Positions 26,823-33,987 of a stretch of 64,000 bases of DNA are shown piece by piece. Location of the stretch: positions 1,054,001-1,118,000 of the forward strand of contig NZ_QOVJ01000001.1 of assembly GCF_004104055.1 (NCBI RefSeq). Direction: 5' to 3'. A model generated the notes under the pieces. It saw nothing but the letters and a program-made list of their open reading frames with translations, was not told where the DNA came from and did no database searches. The translations under genes and the position numbers were made by a program. The DNA is from Leeuwenhoekiella aestuarii (GTDB taxonomy: Bacteria > Bacteroidota > Bacteroidia > Flavobacteriales > Flavobacteriaceae). Position 1 is the stretch's first letter, and the number at the start of each line of letters is the position of its first letter.

Positions 26823-26928
26823 GCATATAGCTTATGGTGGGTGAACGATTACCAGCAAGGTTTTACCTCGTAGCCAGTTTTTGTTATGGTGGACAGGAAA
26901 TTCTTTGAAAGCGCCACAAGCTATATGC
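26823..26928. repeat. Imperfect palindrome between the DUF3800-like and OLD-family genes
   Basis: GCATATAGCTTATGGTGG (26823-26840) and GCGCCACAAGCTATATGC (26911-26928) are inverted copies with 14 of 18 positions matching, the outer 11 perfectly. The ~70-nt interior holds a second TATGGTGG at 26885. The right flank CTATATGCAAACCGTTGCTTG resembles GGCTATATGTAATTGCTTG (29541-29559) just after the helicase gene. It looks like a folded recombination or cassette-boundary site, but canonical integron attC core sites (GTTRRRY) are absent. Confidence 0.5.
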
Positions 26929-26964
26929 AAACCGTTGCTTGTAAGTTCCAACTTAATACTAATA

Positions 26965-28530
26965 ATGAAAATAATTAAAAAAATAAGGCTTCTAAACTTT
27001 AAGAAGTTCAAAACATTTGAAGTTAGTTTTGATGATGAAATAAATCTTCTTATTGGAGATAATGAGTCAGGTAAAAGTACTATTCTGACTGCTTTAGACT
27101 TAGTAATGAGGGGAAGTAGAACTAAAGTAGAAACAATTGGGTTAGACTCTCTATTCAACACCAATGTCATTGCTGGTTTTCTGAATTCTGATAGAAACCT
27201 TAACAAGTTGCCTGAATTAAGAGTTGAATTATATCTAAATGAACAAAACAATGAAATAACTAACGGAAACAATAATCTAGATAAAAAGCCTAATGATGGC
27301 ATTAGGCTAGTTTGTAAACCGAACGATGATTACAGTGAATCCATAAAGGATGTACTTAAAAAAACAGAGTGTCTTTTCCCTTTCGAGTATTATTCAATAT
27401 CATTTACAACATTTAATGACATTCCATATAATGGTTACAATAAGCATTTGAAACATATTCTAATAGACAACTCGTTAACTAGTAATGAGTATGCTATGAA
27501 AGAATATGTCAAGGATATTTATAATAGTAAAATATTAAATACTAAAGAGAAGTTTCAACACCAACACGAGTATAGAAATCATAAGGAGGAGTTTAAAAAT
27601 AAAGCTTTTAAGGCAATCAACGAACGTTTGGATAATGACTATAAATTTGCTATAAAATCTAACTCCAAATCAAATGTCGAGAGTGATTTAACCATCTACG
27701 AAGGAGATATTTCTATTGATAATAAGGGAAAAGGAAAACAATCCATCATAAAAACTTCACTTGCATTAAGTAAATCTGGAGAAGATTTTGATGTTGTTTT
27801 GCTAGAAGAACCAGAAAATCATTTGAGCCATAGCAATATGAAAAAGCTCATTGAAGAAGTCATAAAATCGACAGGGAAACAAATTTTTGTAGCAACTCAT
27901 AGTGATTTAATAAGTACTAGGCTAGATTTAAGAAAATCAATATTACTTAACAGTAGTTCGAAGAATAGAATCAAATTAGCAGATTTACCAGAAGACACCT
28001 CAAAATTTTTTATAAAAGCACCAGACAATAATATCTTAGAGTTCATCCTATCTGATAAAGTAATTCTTGTAGAAGGAGATGCCGAGTTTATTTTACTAGA
28101 AGCACTCTATATAAAAAAGATGAAGAAAAGTCTTGTGGAAAATAATATACACGTTATTTCCGTTGGAGGAACAAGTTTTCCTAGATATCTAGATTTGGCG
28201 GTTCTTTTGGATATAAAAACAGCTGTAATAACTGATAACGATAAAAATTATGAAGAAAATATTGCAAGCAGATATTCTAAATATAGCAAGAGTAACATAG
28301 GAATTTTTGCAGATAAAAATGATAACAGATATACGTTTGAAGTATGCATCTATCAAGATAATATCGACATATGCGAGGACTTATTTTCGGCTAAAAGAAG
28401 AAAATTAACTGTACAAGAATATATGCTTAAAGACAAAGCTGAAGTAGCATATCAATTGTTAGAGAATAAATCTAGCGAATTGAATATTCCACAATACATA
28501 GATAGAGCATTTGAATGGATAAACGACTAA
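26965..28530 (+). CDS. OLD-family ATPase/TOPRIM nuclease, GajA-like
   Basis: 521 residues from the ATG at 26965 (MKIIKKIRLLNFKKFKTFEV); an upstream TTG frame to 26881 runs into the palindrome and is not favoured. The ABC-type ATPase has Walker A GDNESGKS (31-38), a region with KSGEDFDVVLLEEPENHLSH (signature plus Walker B, near 270-288) and ATHSD. The C-terminal TOPRIM domain has VILVEGDAEFILLEAL (Glu near 369) and AVITDNDKN (DxD near 423). The order ATPase-TOPRIM and the following helicase match Gabija GajA, a phage-defence nuclease. It overlaps the helicase gene by 16 nt. Confidence 0.85.
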   Translation: MKIIKKIRLLNFKKFKTFEVSFDDEINLLIGDNESGKSTILTALDLVMRGSRTKVETIGLDSLFNTNVIAGFLNSDRNLNKLPELRVELYLNEQNNEITNGNNNLDKKPNDGIRLVCKPNDDYSESIKDVLKKTECLFPFEYYSISFTTFNDIPYNGYNKHLKHILIDNSLTSNEYAMKEYVKDIYNSKILNTKEKFQHQHEYRNHKEEFKNKAFKAINERLDNDYKFAIKSNSKSNVESDLTIYEGDISIDNKGKGKQSIIKTSLALSKSGEDFDVVLLEEPENHLSHSNMKKLIEEVIKSTGKQIFVATHSDLISTRLDLRKSILLNSSSKNRIKLADLPEDTSKFFIKAPDNNILEFILSDKVILVEGDAEFILLEALYIKKMKKSLVENNIHVISVGGTSFPRYLDLAVLLDIKTAVITDNDKNYEENIASRYSKYSKSNIGIFADKNDNRYTFEVCIYQDNIDICEDLFSAKRRKLTVQEYMLKDKAEVAYQLLENKSSELNIPQYIDRAFEWIND

Positions 28531-29522
28531 TTTTAGCAGTAGCAGGTTCAGGAAAGACTTATCATGTCGTAAAAGAACTTGATTTAAAAAAAAGGTATCT
28601 TTTAGTCACTTACACAATTAATGGTATAGAAAGTATCAAGAATGAGGTTGTAAATCAGTTTGGCTATATACCTAAAAACATTAAAATAAAAAACTATTTT
28701 TCTTTCCTATATTCATTTTGTTATAAACCTTTCTTTGCTGATGAACATAATGTTAAAGGAATAACTTGGAATTACCCTAAGAGCTTTTTTGATAATTCCT
28801 ATTTTACAAAAAATAATTACTTATATCACAATAGAATTTCAAAACTTTTATTAGATAAGCAACATATTCAAGATGTTAAAGCAAGAGTTGAAAAATACTA
28901 TGATTATGTTTTATTCGATGAGATACAAGATTTTGGAGGTAATGATTTTAATTTTTTGTTAGCACTAGCAAAATCAAACGTAAAATTTTTATTAGTCGGT
29001 GACTTTTTTCAACACACTTTTGACACAAGTAGAGACAAAAAAACGAATCAATCTTTACACAGTAGTCTTGACAAATTTAAAGAACGATTTATATCATCAG
29101 GCTTTGATTTCGATAATTCAACTTTAATTAAAAGTCGCAGATGTAGTAAGACTACTTGTGATTTCATCAAGACTAGAATAGGGATAGAAATAGAATCTAT
29201 TTCTGAGAGAGCTACAGAATGTGAGTTAATAGAAGATAAAGATAAAGCAAGAAAAATTTTTGATAATGACAACATTGTTAAATTGTTTTTAACAAGACAC
29301 TATAATTATAAATGTTATTCTGATAATTGGGGAGCTTGTAAAGGTCTCGGCTATGAAAATGTTTGTGTTGTTATAAATGACGACCTTTTAAAGAAAATTA
29401 AGTTAGGAGGTATAATATGTTTTAAATCAAATATCACTCGGAATAAATTTTATGTTGCTTGTTCAAGGACAAAGAATAATCTATATTTTGTTCCCAATAA
29501 ATTGATAAAGAATTACAAATAA
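28515..29522 (+). CDS. Short UvrD/Rep-like SF1 helicase, GajB-like
   Basis: A 335-residue protein with the SF1A motifs in order: motif I LAVAGSGKTY (Lys14), motif II YVLFDEIQDF (near 133), motif III LLVGDFFQH (near 160), the motif IV-like LIKSRRCS (near 205) and motif VI FYVACSRTKNNLYF (near 315). The insertions that form the 1B/2B domains are much reduced: GajB proteins are typically near 500 residues. The 16-nt overlap with the GajA-like gene makes a two-gene unit. It may be a minimal GajB variant, or a different OLD-helicase system. Confidence 0.8.
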   Translation: MDKRLILAVAGSGKTYHVVKELDLKKRYLLVTYTINGIESIKNEVVNQFGYIPKNIKIKNYFSFLYSFCYKPFFADEHNVKGITWNYPKSFFDNSYFTKNNYLYHNRISKLLLDKQHIQDVKARVEKYYDYVLFDEIQDFGGNDFNFLLALAKSNVKFLLVGDFFQHTFDTSRDKKTNQSLHSSLDKFKERFISSGFDFDNSTLIKSRRCSKTTCDFIKTRIGIEIESISERATECELIEDKDKARKIFDNDNIVKLFLTRHYNYKCYSDNWGACKGLGYENVCVVINDDLLKKIKLGGIICFKSNITRNKFYVACSRTKNNLYFVPNKLIKNYK

Positions 29523-29710
29523 AAAACTATTCCTAATCTTGGCTATATGTAATTGCTTGTTCTCGTAAACTTGTGATGATTAATATATAAAAAAAAGTCC
29601 TTTCCAAACAGATAGGGCTTTGTATTTTTAACAAAATTGAACAAGAACATTCTTCCGGTTTATTACTAGTCTTTCAGTAGTTTTAAGTGCATCAATCATC
29701 CCATCAATCT

Positions 29711-29815
29711 ATGAAGCGTTTAAGCCTTTGTCTTTCCGTAAGTCTGGCAGTGCTGTGCAGCAGTTGGGTAAAGTGTAAGACCGAGACTGAGGTTACCGAT
29801 CCCGCGCGTCTGTAG
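29711..29815 (+). pseudogene. Remnant of a lipoprotein gene (34-codon signal peptide fragment)
   Basis: ATG at 29711 opens a 34-codon frame whose N-terminus (MKRLSLCLSVSLAVLC) looks like a signal sequence but stops soon after. Its leader (29660-29710) resembles the leader of the repeat lipoprotein at 32070: both have TTTATT/TTGATT, AGTCTTT(C/T)AGTA and CATCAATCA in the same order. It is probably the broken 5' end of a related gene. The rest of 29523-29848 holds a weak terminator-like stem (about 29590-29620) and nothing else. Confidence 0.4.
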
Positions 29816-29848
29816 CTAGCAATAATCAAGATTTTTTATTCAATTCAA

Positions 29849-30589
29849 ATGAAAAGCTTCTTACTATCCATTTTTCTAATTACTGCATTGAGATGTTCTT
29901 CTGTAAAAGAGCAAAATAAATTACTTGGAAATTGGTATTCCAATAGTGATGACAACTACGGTTTATTAGAATTTCAATTTTATAAAGATTCACTTGTTGT
30001 TTATGAGATACTCGGAAAATCTTCCGCTGATTGGAAAATTAAAAATGATAAAATTCACCTAACTCGCATAAACGGATTTAGTGATAATAACCAATTAACC
30101 TATTCTTATCATTTAGAAGAATCAAACCAATTATTGAGTCTAGACCTTGTAGGGGATAGCATAATTAAACTGCCTAAATTAAGAAAAGCAAAGAATGCAT
30201 TTGATTTTTTCAAGAAAACAATCAATCTAGAAATTGAACTGCCTCAAAGTACTGGTGAACTGAAAATGATAAGTCAGCAAAATCGCTTAAACTTTAATAT
30301 TTATGCCGGTTATAAAAGTGATACGTTAATTGTCAAAACAGACCAATCTTCCGGACTGCACGATTTGGAAAAAGAGTTCAAAAGTTATGTGAATACTTTG
30401 AGAGATGAGTTGAAGCCCTGGATAAAATTTAACCTTGTAGCCGATAAAAATATCACTCAAACTCAGATGGATTCTATAAAGAGCCGCATTAGAGAATCAT
30501 TTGTTACTCCAATCTATAGAACTTATAAAAATGAGGAAATTGATTACAAGAGTACTATTAACTGGTTTGGTAAAATTGAAGACGACTAA
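29849..30589 (+). CDS. Hypothetical lipoprotein, 246 aa
   Basis: The N-terminus MKSFLLSIFLITALRCSS has a lipobox-like ALRC, so lipidation at Cys16 is likely though Arg at -1 is unusual. The region KLLGNWYSNSDDNYGLLEF resembles the lipocalin-like strand pattern of small Bacteroidota lipoproteins. The second half contains TQTQMDSIKSRIRESF, a helix. The family is not recognised. AT-rich, like its upstream neighbours, and monocistronic. Confidence 0.65.
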   Translation: MKSFLLSIFLITALRCSSVKEQNKLLGNWYSNSDDNYGLLEFQFYKDSLVVYEILGKSSADWKIKNDKIHLTRINGFSDNNQLTYSYHLEESNQLLSLDLVGDSIIKLPKLRKAKNAFDFFKKTINLEIELPQSTGELKMISQQNRLNFNIYAGYKSDTLIVKTDQSSGLHDLEKEFKSYVNTLRDELKPWIKFNLVADKNITQTQMDSIKSRIRESFVTPIYRTYKNEEIDYKSTINWFGKIEDD

Positions 30590-30752
30590 TAATAATAGGA
30601 GCCTTGTCAGCACAAACTATAATCTGGAACTTCGTAATTTGTATTTGGTTTGGGGTTTGCACAAGGCATTTTTTCAATCTGAAGCGATCTGCAATCAGTT
30701 CAGCTTGACATAACCTCGTATTTTGTAGTTTCTGTTTTGAATTTTAATACGC

Positions 30753-30775
30753 ACTTCGACAAGCTCAGTGTGACA
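30753..30775. repeat. Small CTTCGACAAGCTCAG repeat
   Basis: ACTTCGACAAGCTCAGTGTG here; the reverse form TGAGCCTGTCGAAG occurs at 48653-48678, and a diverged copy at 10403-10423. Short sequences of this type are scattered in many Bacteroidota genomes, always between genes. No function is known to me. Confidence 0.5.
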
Positions 30776-30902
30776 GGCTTGCTTTGGCAAAACTCAGCAC
30801 AGGTGATTTGACCGATAAGCGGTTCTCAACTTTGCTCGCCCAACCTTGAATTTTAAATAAAGAATTTCTGATATAAGGATGCAATACTAAAACACCCCCC
30901 TC

Positions 30903-30940
30903 TCCCGCTAGTCTGTGACTGGTGTCACGAGCCACAACAC
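30903..30940 (+). repeat. REP-like short palindromic repeat, copy 1
   Basis: TCCCGCTAGTCTGTGACTGG and on, matching the copy at 31842-31880 with few changes. The core CCGC(C/T)AGTC-TG(C/T)-GACTGGTG is a hairpin; the C/T loop change keeps it intact. Confidence 0.55.
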
Positions 30941-30961
30941 AGGACTCTATTTGGTCTTTAG

Positions 30962-31168
30962 GGATTAATTTTAGCAATTTATTCAACAGAGTCAAGATTA
31001 GTAATTTGGATGCTCTTAGTTCTCTATGCTGGATTAATTTTGCTCTTGGAATTCTTTTCGGCCGGTATTGATAACGCAGCACATTTGGGCGGACTCATTG
31101 GCGGCTTTATCCTAGGAGTTTTATTGATCGCTTTTGATAAAGAAAACCTGATAAAAAATGCAGGTTAG
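30962..31168 (+). pseudogene. C-terminal remnant of a rhomboid intramembrane protease
   Basis: A frame opens after the stop at 30959 and ends at the TAG 31166-31168 (68 codons) with no start codon or upstream domain. Its translation has the rhomboid C-terminal signature GIDNAAHLGGLIGGFILG, in which the His is the catalytic-dyad partner of the missing Ser, and the following membrane helix VLLIAF. The N-terminal half including the GxSG motif is absent, so the protein cannot be active. It lies inside the 30590-31201 gap, showing past deletion or insertion in this region. Confidence 0.75.
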
Positions 31169-31201
31169 CCGGTCAATTCTTTGGTAATTTATGTAAAGCA
31201 A

Positions 31202-31774
31202 ATGAGTAAAAATCAAATCTTTCAAATCTTCACGATCATTGCCGTAATAGGAATGATATGCTGGTATATCACGGACTATTTTGGAGGGATGATAATACAT
31301 TTATTTCAGTATGCGTATATAATTATTCCGATAGTACTATTGTATTTCATAACGGTAATAACAACTCTGATAAAGCTTTCAAAAAGTGGGATCAGGGAAA
31401 ACAAGGTGGTTTTTGGCGCTCATTTATTTTTTATCATTTTCATTCTTTCCACAAGTTTTATAGAATCAGATATGTTTAAATCTAAAGTTGTGCTGAGGGG
31501 TGTTTTAAAAGATGACCTGTTTCATTACACCTTAACCCTTCGTGAAGATGGATCCTGCGAAAATGAGATACAAGGATTTCTTGGTTTTAAAAAAATATAT
31601 TATGGTAATTATAAAATGAACGTCAATAGAATTATTTTCAGTAAGAAACCTTACGATAACGACTTTTTACCGGACACTTTATATTTGGATAAGGCAGAAA
31701 ATGCTATTTTTCTATATAAAAATGCTGAAGAAAAGCAATTGCTCAACCACTTTGAGTTGATTGAAAACAACTAA
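31202..31774 (+). CDS. Hypothetical membrane protein, 190 aa
   Basis: Started at the ATG 31202 (MSKNQIFQIFTIIAVIG); an in-frame TTG at 31181 is possible. Three hydrophobic segments (about 8-24, 34-56 and 73-93) are followed by a soluble domain of about 95 residues with beta pattern (YTLTLREDGSCENEIQGF, YYGNYKMNVNRIIFS). The family is not recognised. It follows the rhomboid remnant by 33 nt and is low in GC. Confidence 0.65.
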   Translation: MSKNQIFQIFTIIAVIGMICWYITDYFGGMIIHLFQYAYIIIPIVLLYFITVITTLIKLSKSGIRENKVVFGAHLFFIIFILSTSFIESDMFKSKVVLRGVLKDDLFHYTLTLREDGSCENEIQGFLGFKKIYYGNYKMNVNRIIFSKKPYDNDFLPDTLYLDKAENAIFLYKNAEEKQLLNHFELIENN

Positions 31775-31841
31775 CGTGGCTTCGAAAAATATCAATGCGA
31801 CGCAAATTAAAACAAAGCATATTAGCATCATATTCCCCGGA

Positions 31842-31880
31842 TCCCGCCAGTCTGCGACTGGTGGCACGAGCTATAACACC
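31842..31880 (+). repeat. REP-like short palindromic repeat, copy 2
   Basis: TCCCGCCAGTCTGCGACTGG and on. It pairs as CCGCCAGTC-TGC-GACTGGTGG with one mismatch. A diverged third copy starts TCCCGCTAGTTTGG at about 31960. The 31775-32069 gap holds only these. Confidence 0.55.
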
Positions 31881-32069
31881 GGAGGCTCAGCTAAAACCGG
31901 TTTAAGTGCTTAACGCTAACCCCTAAATCTTAATAAAACGTCACTACCTAAACAGCTTTCCCGCTAGTTTGGTCGTTAGGCTGGCATTATAAACGTATTT
32001 AATACATTTTTTTCTGGTTTGATTGTCAGTCTTTTAGTATTTTTAATAGTTCATCAATCAAAAATCATA

Positions 32070-32726
32070 ATGAAATCTTTAAAAGCCTTCCTGTTACTTA
32101 TAGCTGCCGCCCTGCTCAGTACCAGTTGCGGTTTTGATGTAAGCTATCAATCTTCCGCAAAAACCTCCACAAACTCCAGTAAAGCGCTCGAAGAGGTTGG
32201 TGACCCGGACCCCGAAGTCCGTATGCGCTCGGTAAGCAAAATGAGCTCCAGCCCGGCATTAACTGAAATCGCCAAAACGGACAAAAATCCTGAAGTACGA
32301 AAACTTGCCGTGAGTAAGATCAGTTTCAGTCCGGCACTTACGGATATTGCGAAAACCGATAAAGACCCCGAGGTGCGTAAACTGGCGGTGAGTAAACTGG
32401 ATTTTGGGCCTGCATTGACCGACATTGCCAAAACGGATAAGGATCCTGAAGTGCGCAAACTGGCGGTGAGTAAGATCAGCTTCAGTCCGGCACTTACGGA
32501 TATTGCAAAAACGGACAAGAATCCCGAGGTGCGTAAGCTGGCGGTAAGTAAACTGAATTTTGGTCCTGCATTGACCGACATCGCCAAAACGGATAAGGAT
32601 CCTGAGATACGTAAGTTCGCAGTAAGTAAGATCAGTTTCAGTCCGGCGCTCCTTGATATTGCTAAAACCGATAAAGACCCCGGAGTACGCATTGCAGCAC
32701 TAGAACGCTTAAGCGACTTAAACTAA
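32070..32726 (+). CDS. Lipoprotein with six 26-residue HEAT/LRV-like tandem repeats
   Basis: 218 residues from the ATG at 32070; an upstream frame to 32019 is not needed. The lipobox is LSTSC (Cys20). From residue 48 the unit PEVRKLAVSK-(I/L)-(S/D/N)F-(S/G)P-AL-TDIAKTDK-(D/N) repeats: five more full copies follow the first, plus a half copy at the end. The pattern resembles leucine-rich-variant or HEAT repeats, which build a superhelical binding surface. Copies alternate between ISFSP and L(D/N)FGP forms, so a 52-residue (156-nt) block has been duplicated. The partner is unknown. Confidence 0.8.
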   Translation: MKSLKAFLLLIAAALLSTSCGFDVSYQSSAKTSTNSSKALEEVGDPDPEVRMRSVSKMSSSPALTEIAKTDKNPEVRKLAVSKISFSPALTDIAKTDKDPEVRKLAVSKLDFGPALTDIAKTDKDPEVRKLAVSKISFSPALTDIAKTDKNPEVRKLAVSKLNFGPALTDIAKTDKDPEIRKFAVSKISFSPALLDIAKTDKDPGVRIAALERLSDLN

Positions 32727-32732
32727 GCAGTT

Positions 32733-33143
32733 ATGAACGTTACATGGTTTAAAACGCTTCTTGGCGTAAGCCTGCTGGCACTTATGATGCATTCTTGCAA
32801 AATAGAAACCAGTAACGATGCGGCACAAGACTACGCTACCGCAGACTTGTTAGGCACGTGGAATGTTAAAACGACAGCGCATAAGCATCCGGATATCCAA
32901 TCGGTAAAACTGGTAAACGATTCTGTAGCAGAAGTGGTTATTAAAGACCTTTGGGGGAAGCAGCAGCAGGTTTCCGGAACATGGGAACGCAACGTGAAAC
33001 AAGCAGTAGGTCCGATGGAGTTCTCGTTCGATTTTAAACTTTCGTATCATTACGATCATCAGTATACCTTAATGGGCAAGATCGAGGAAGCAGACGATAC
33101 CATGACGATCTCGGTAGGAGATCTGGTACTGGAAAAAAGCTAG
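32733..33143 (+). CDS. Hypothetical lipocalin-like lipoprotein, 136 aa
   Basis: The signal (LGVSLLALMMHSCK) has a lipobox ending in Cys22. The mature part has the opening of small lipocalin-like domains (TADLLGTWNVKTTAHKHPD) and beta strands to the end. It starts 6 nt after the repeat lipoprotein and is surely co-transcribed; the pair has a higher GC than the genes on both sides. The function is unknown; the two lipoproteins may interact. Confidence 0.72.
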   Translation: MNVTWFKTLLGVSLLALMMHSCKIETSNDAAQDYATADLLGTWNVKTTAHKHPDIQSVKLVNDSVAEVVIKDLWGKQQQVSGTWERNVKQAVGPMEFSFDFKLSYHYDHQYTLMGKIEEADDTMTISVGDLVLEKS

Positions 33144-33439
33144 AATAAACTTCATCCAACAAGACCGTTACCGGGAACGTGTTTCAGAGTATCACAGGTA
33201 ACTCCTATCAAACAGCATGACCTATTTTAAATCTTCAGCTTTGAAGTTTTTTGCCCTTCCGGTTATCAACTCTATTTTTTTTAAGCTTATTTACTACTAC
33301 GATCAATGTCAGCTTTTTACATTGGTGACAATTCCTTAATAAATCTGACCTCCCTGCAGCCATATTGTGCTTAAACACTACTTTCTATAAGCAATAACTT
33401 ATCCAACTATACAATTCATTAATTTTTCGAACTATCAGA

Positions 33440-33469
33440 ATGGCGTATAATGGCATAAAATGACGTATT
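33440..33469 (+). promoter_or_regulatory. Three contiguous 10-nt direct repeats upstream of the XRE regulator
   Basis: ATGGCGTATA, ATGGCATAAA and ATGACGTATT follow each other without a gap, so they sit on one face of the helix. They end about 70 nt before the ATG at 33540. This fits a cooperative operator for a regulator, most simply the XRE protein itself. The rest of 33144-33539 shows no gene. Confidence 0.5.
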
Positions 33470-33539
33470 CAATTTCTGGCATTGACGTCTTAATAATTCG
33501 ACTTAAATGATAGATTTGAAAAAAAAACAGATTAAACAT

Positions 33540-33968
33540 ATGGAACTTTCTGATCGTCTAAAAAAATTAAGAATAGATAATGGTTTTTCTCAAGAGGAAT
33601 TGAGCGAAAAATCAGGTTTAGGTTTACGTACAATACAAAGAATAGAAAATGGGGAAAGTAGTCCCAGAGATGACACGTTACGTTTATTAACTAAAACCCT
33701 AAACGTACCGAATGACTATTTTAAAGAAGATGAAAATACATATAAAGATGAAAAAATAAGACGTGGTTTTCGAGTTCCTTGGTATATAATAAGTCTCACA
33801 ATTATTAGTAGTTCATTAGGTGTTATTTTAGGACTTACAATAGTATTATCTATCAAACATTTGTTAAACGATGCAGTCTCTTCAATTTTATTAGTAACAA
33901 TCGCAGTACTGTTTACTGGAATTGGTCTACTAATTGGAAGTTTACTTGAAAAAAAATACAATAAATAG
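33540..33968 (+). CDS. XRE-family HTH regulator with C-terminal transmembrane hairpin
   Basis: 142 residues from the ATG at 33540. The HTH_3 domain (4-60) contains RLKKLRIDNGFSQEELSEKS and the recognition helix GLRTIQRIENGESSP. Two membrane segments follow (about 82-106 and 114-136), so the regulator is membrane-anchored, as in several Bacteroidota small regulators. It is followed after 19 nt by a TlpA-type lipoprotein gene. AT-rich relative to the 35-57 kb region. Confidence 0.82.
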   Translation: MELSDRLKKLRIDNGFSQEELSEKSGLGLRTIQRIENGESSPRDDTLRLLTKTLNVPNDYFKEDENTYKDEKIRRGFRVPWYIISLTIISSSLGVILGLTIVLSIKHLLNDAVSSILLVTIAVLFTGIGLLIGSLLEKKYNK

Positions 33969-33987
33969 TAATCCCAAATCATATAAA

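Noticed and set aside
26823-26928. Integron attC site
   Set aside because: It is an imperfect palindrome between genes, but the RYYYAAC/GTTRRRY core sites are not found and no integrase is in the window.
32147-32692. 181-codon frame antisense to the repeat lipoprotein
   Set aside because: It is a repetitive mirror of the sense gene, which has a signal peptide and lipobox; the antisense frame has neither.
32200-32700. 78-nt tandem repeats as a CRISPR array
   Set aside because: The repeats have no unrelated spacers, stay in frame and encode a HEAT/LRV-like protein.
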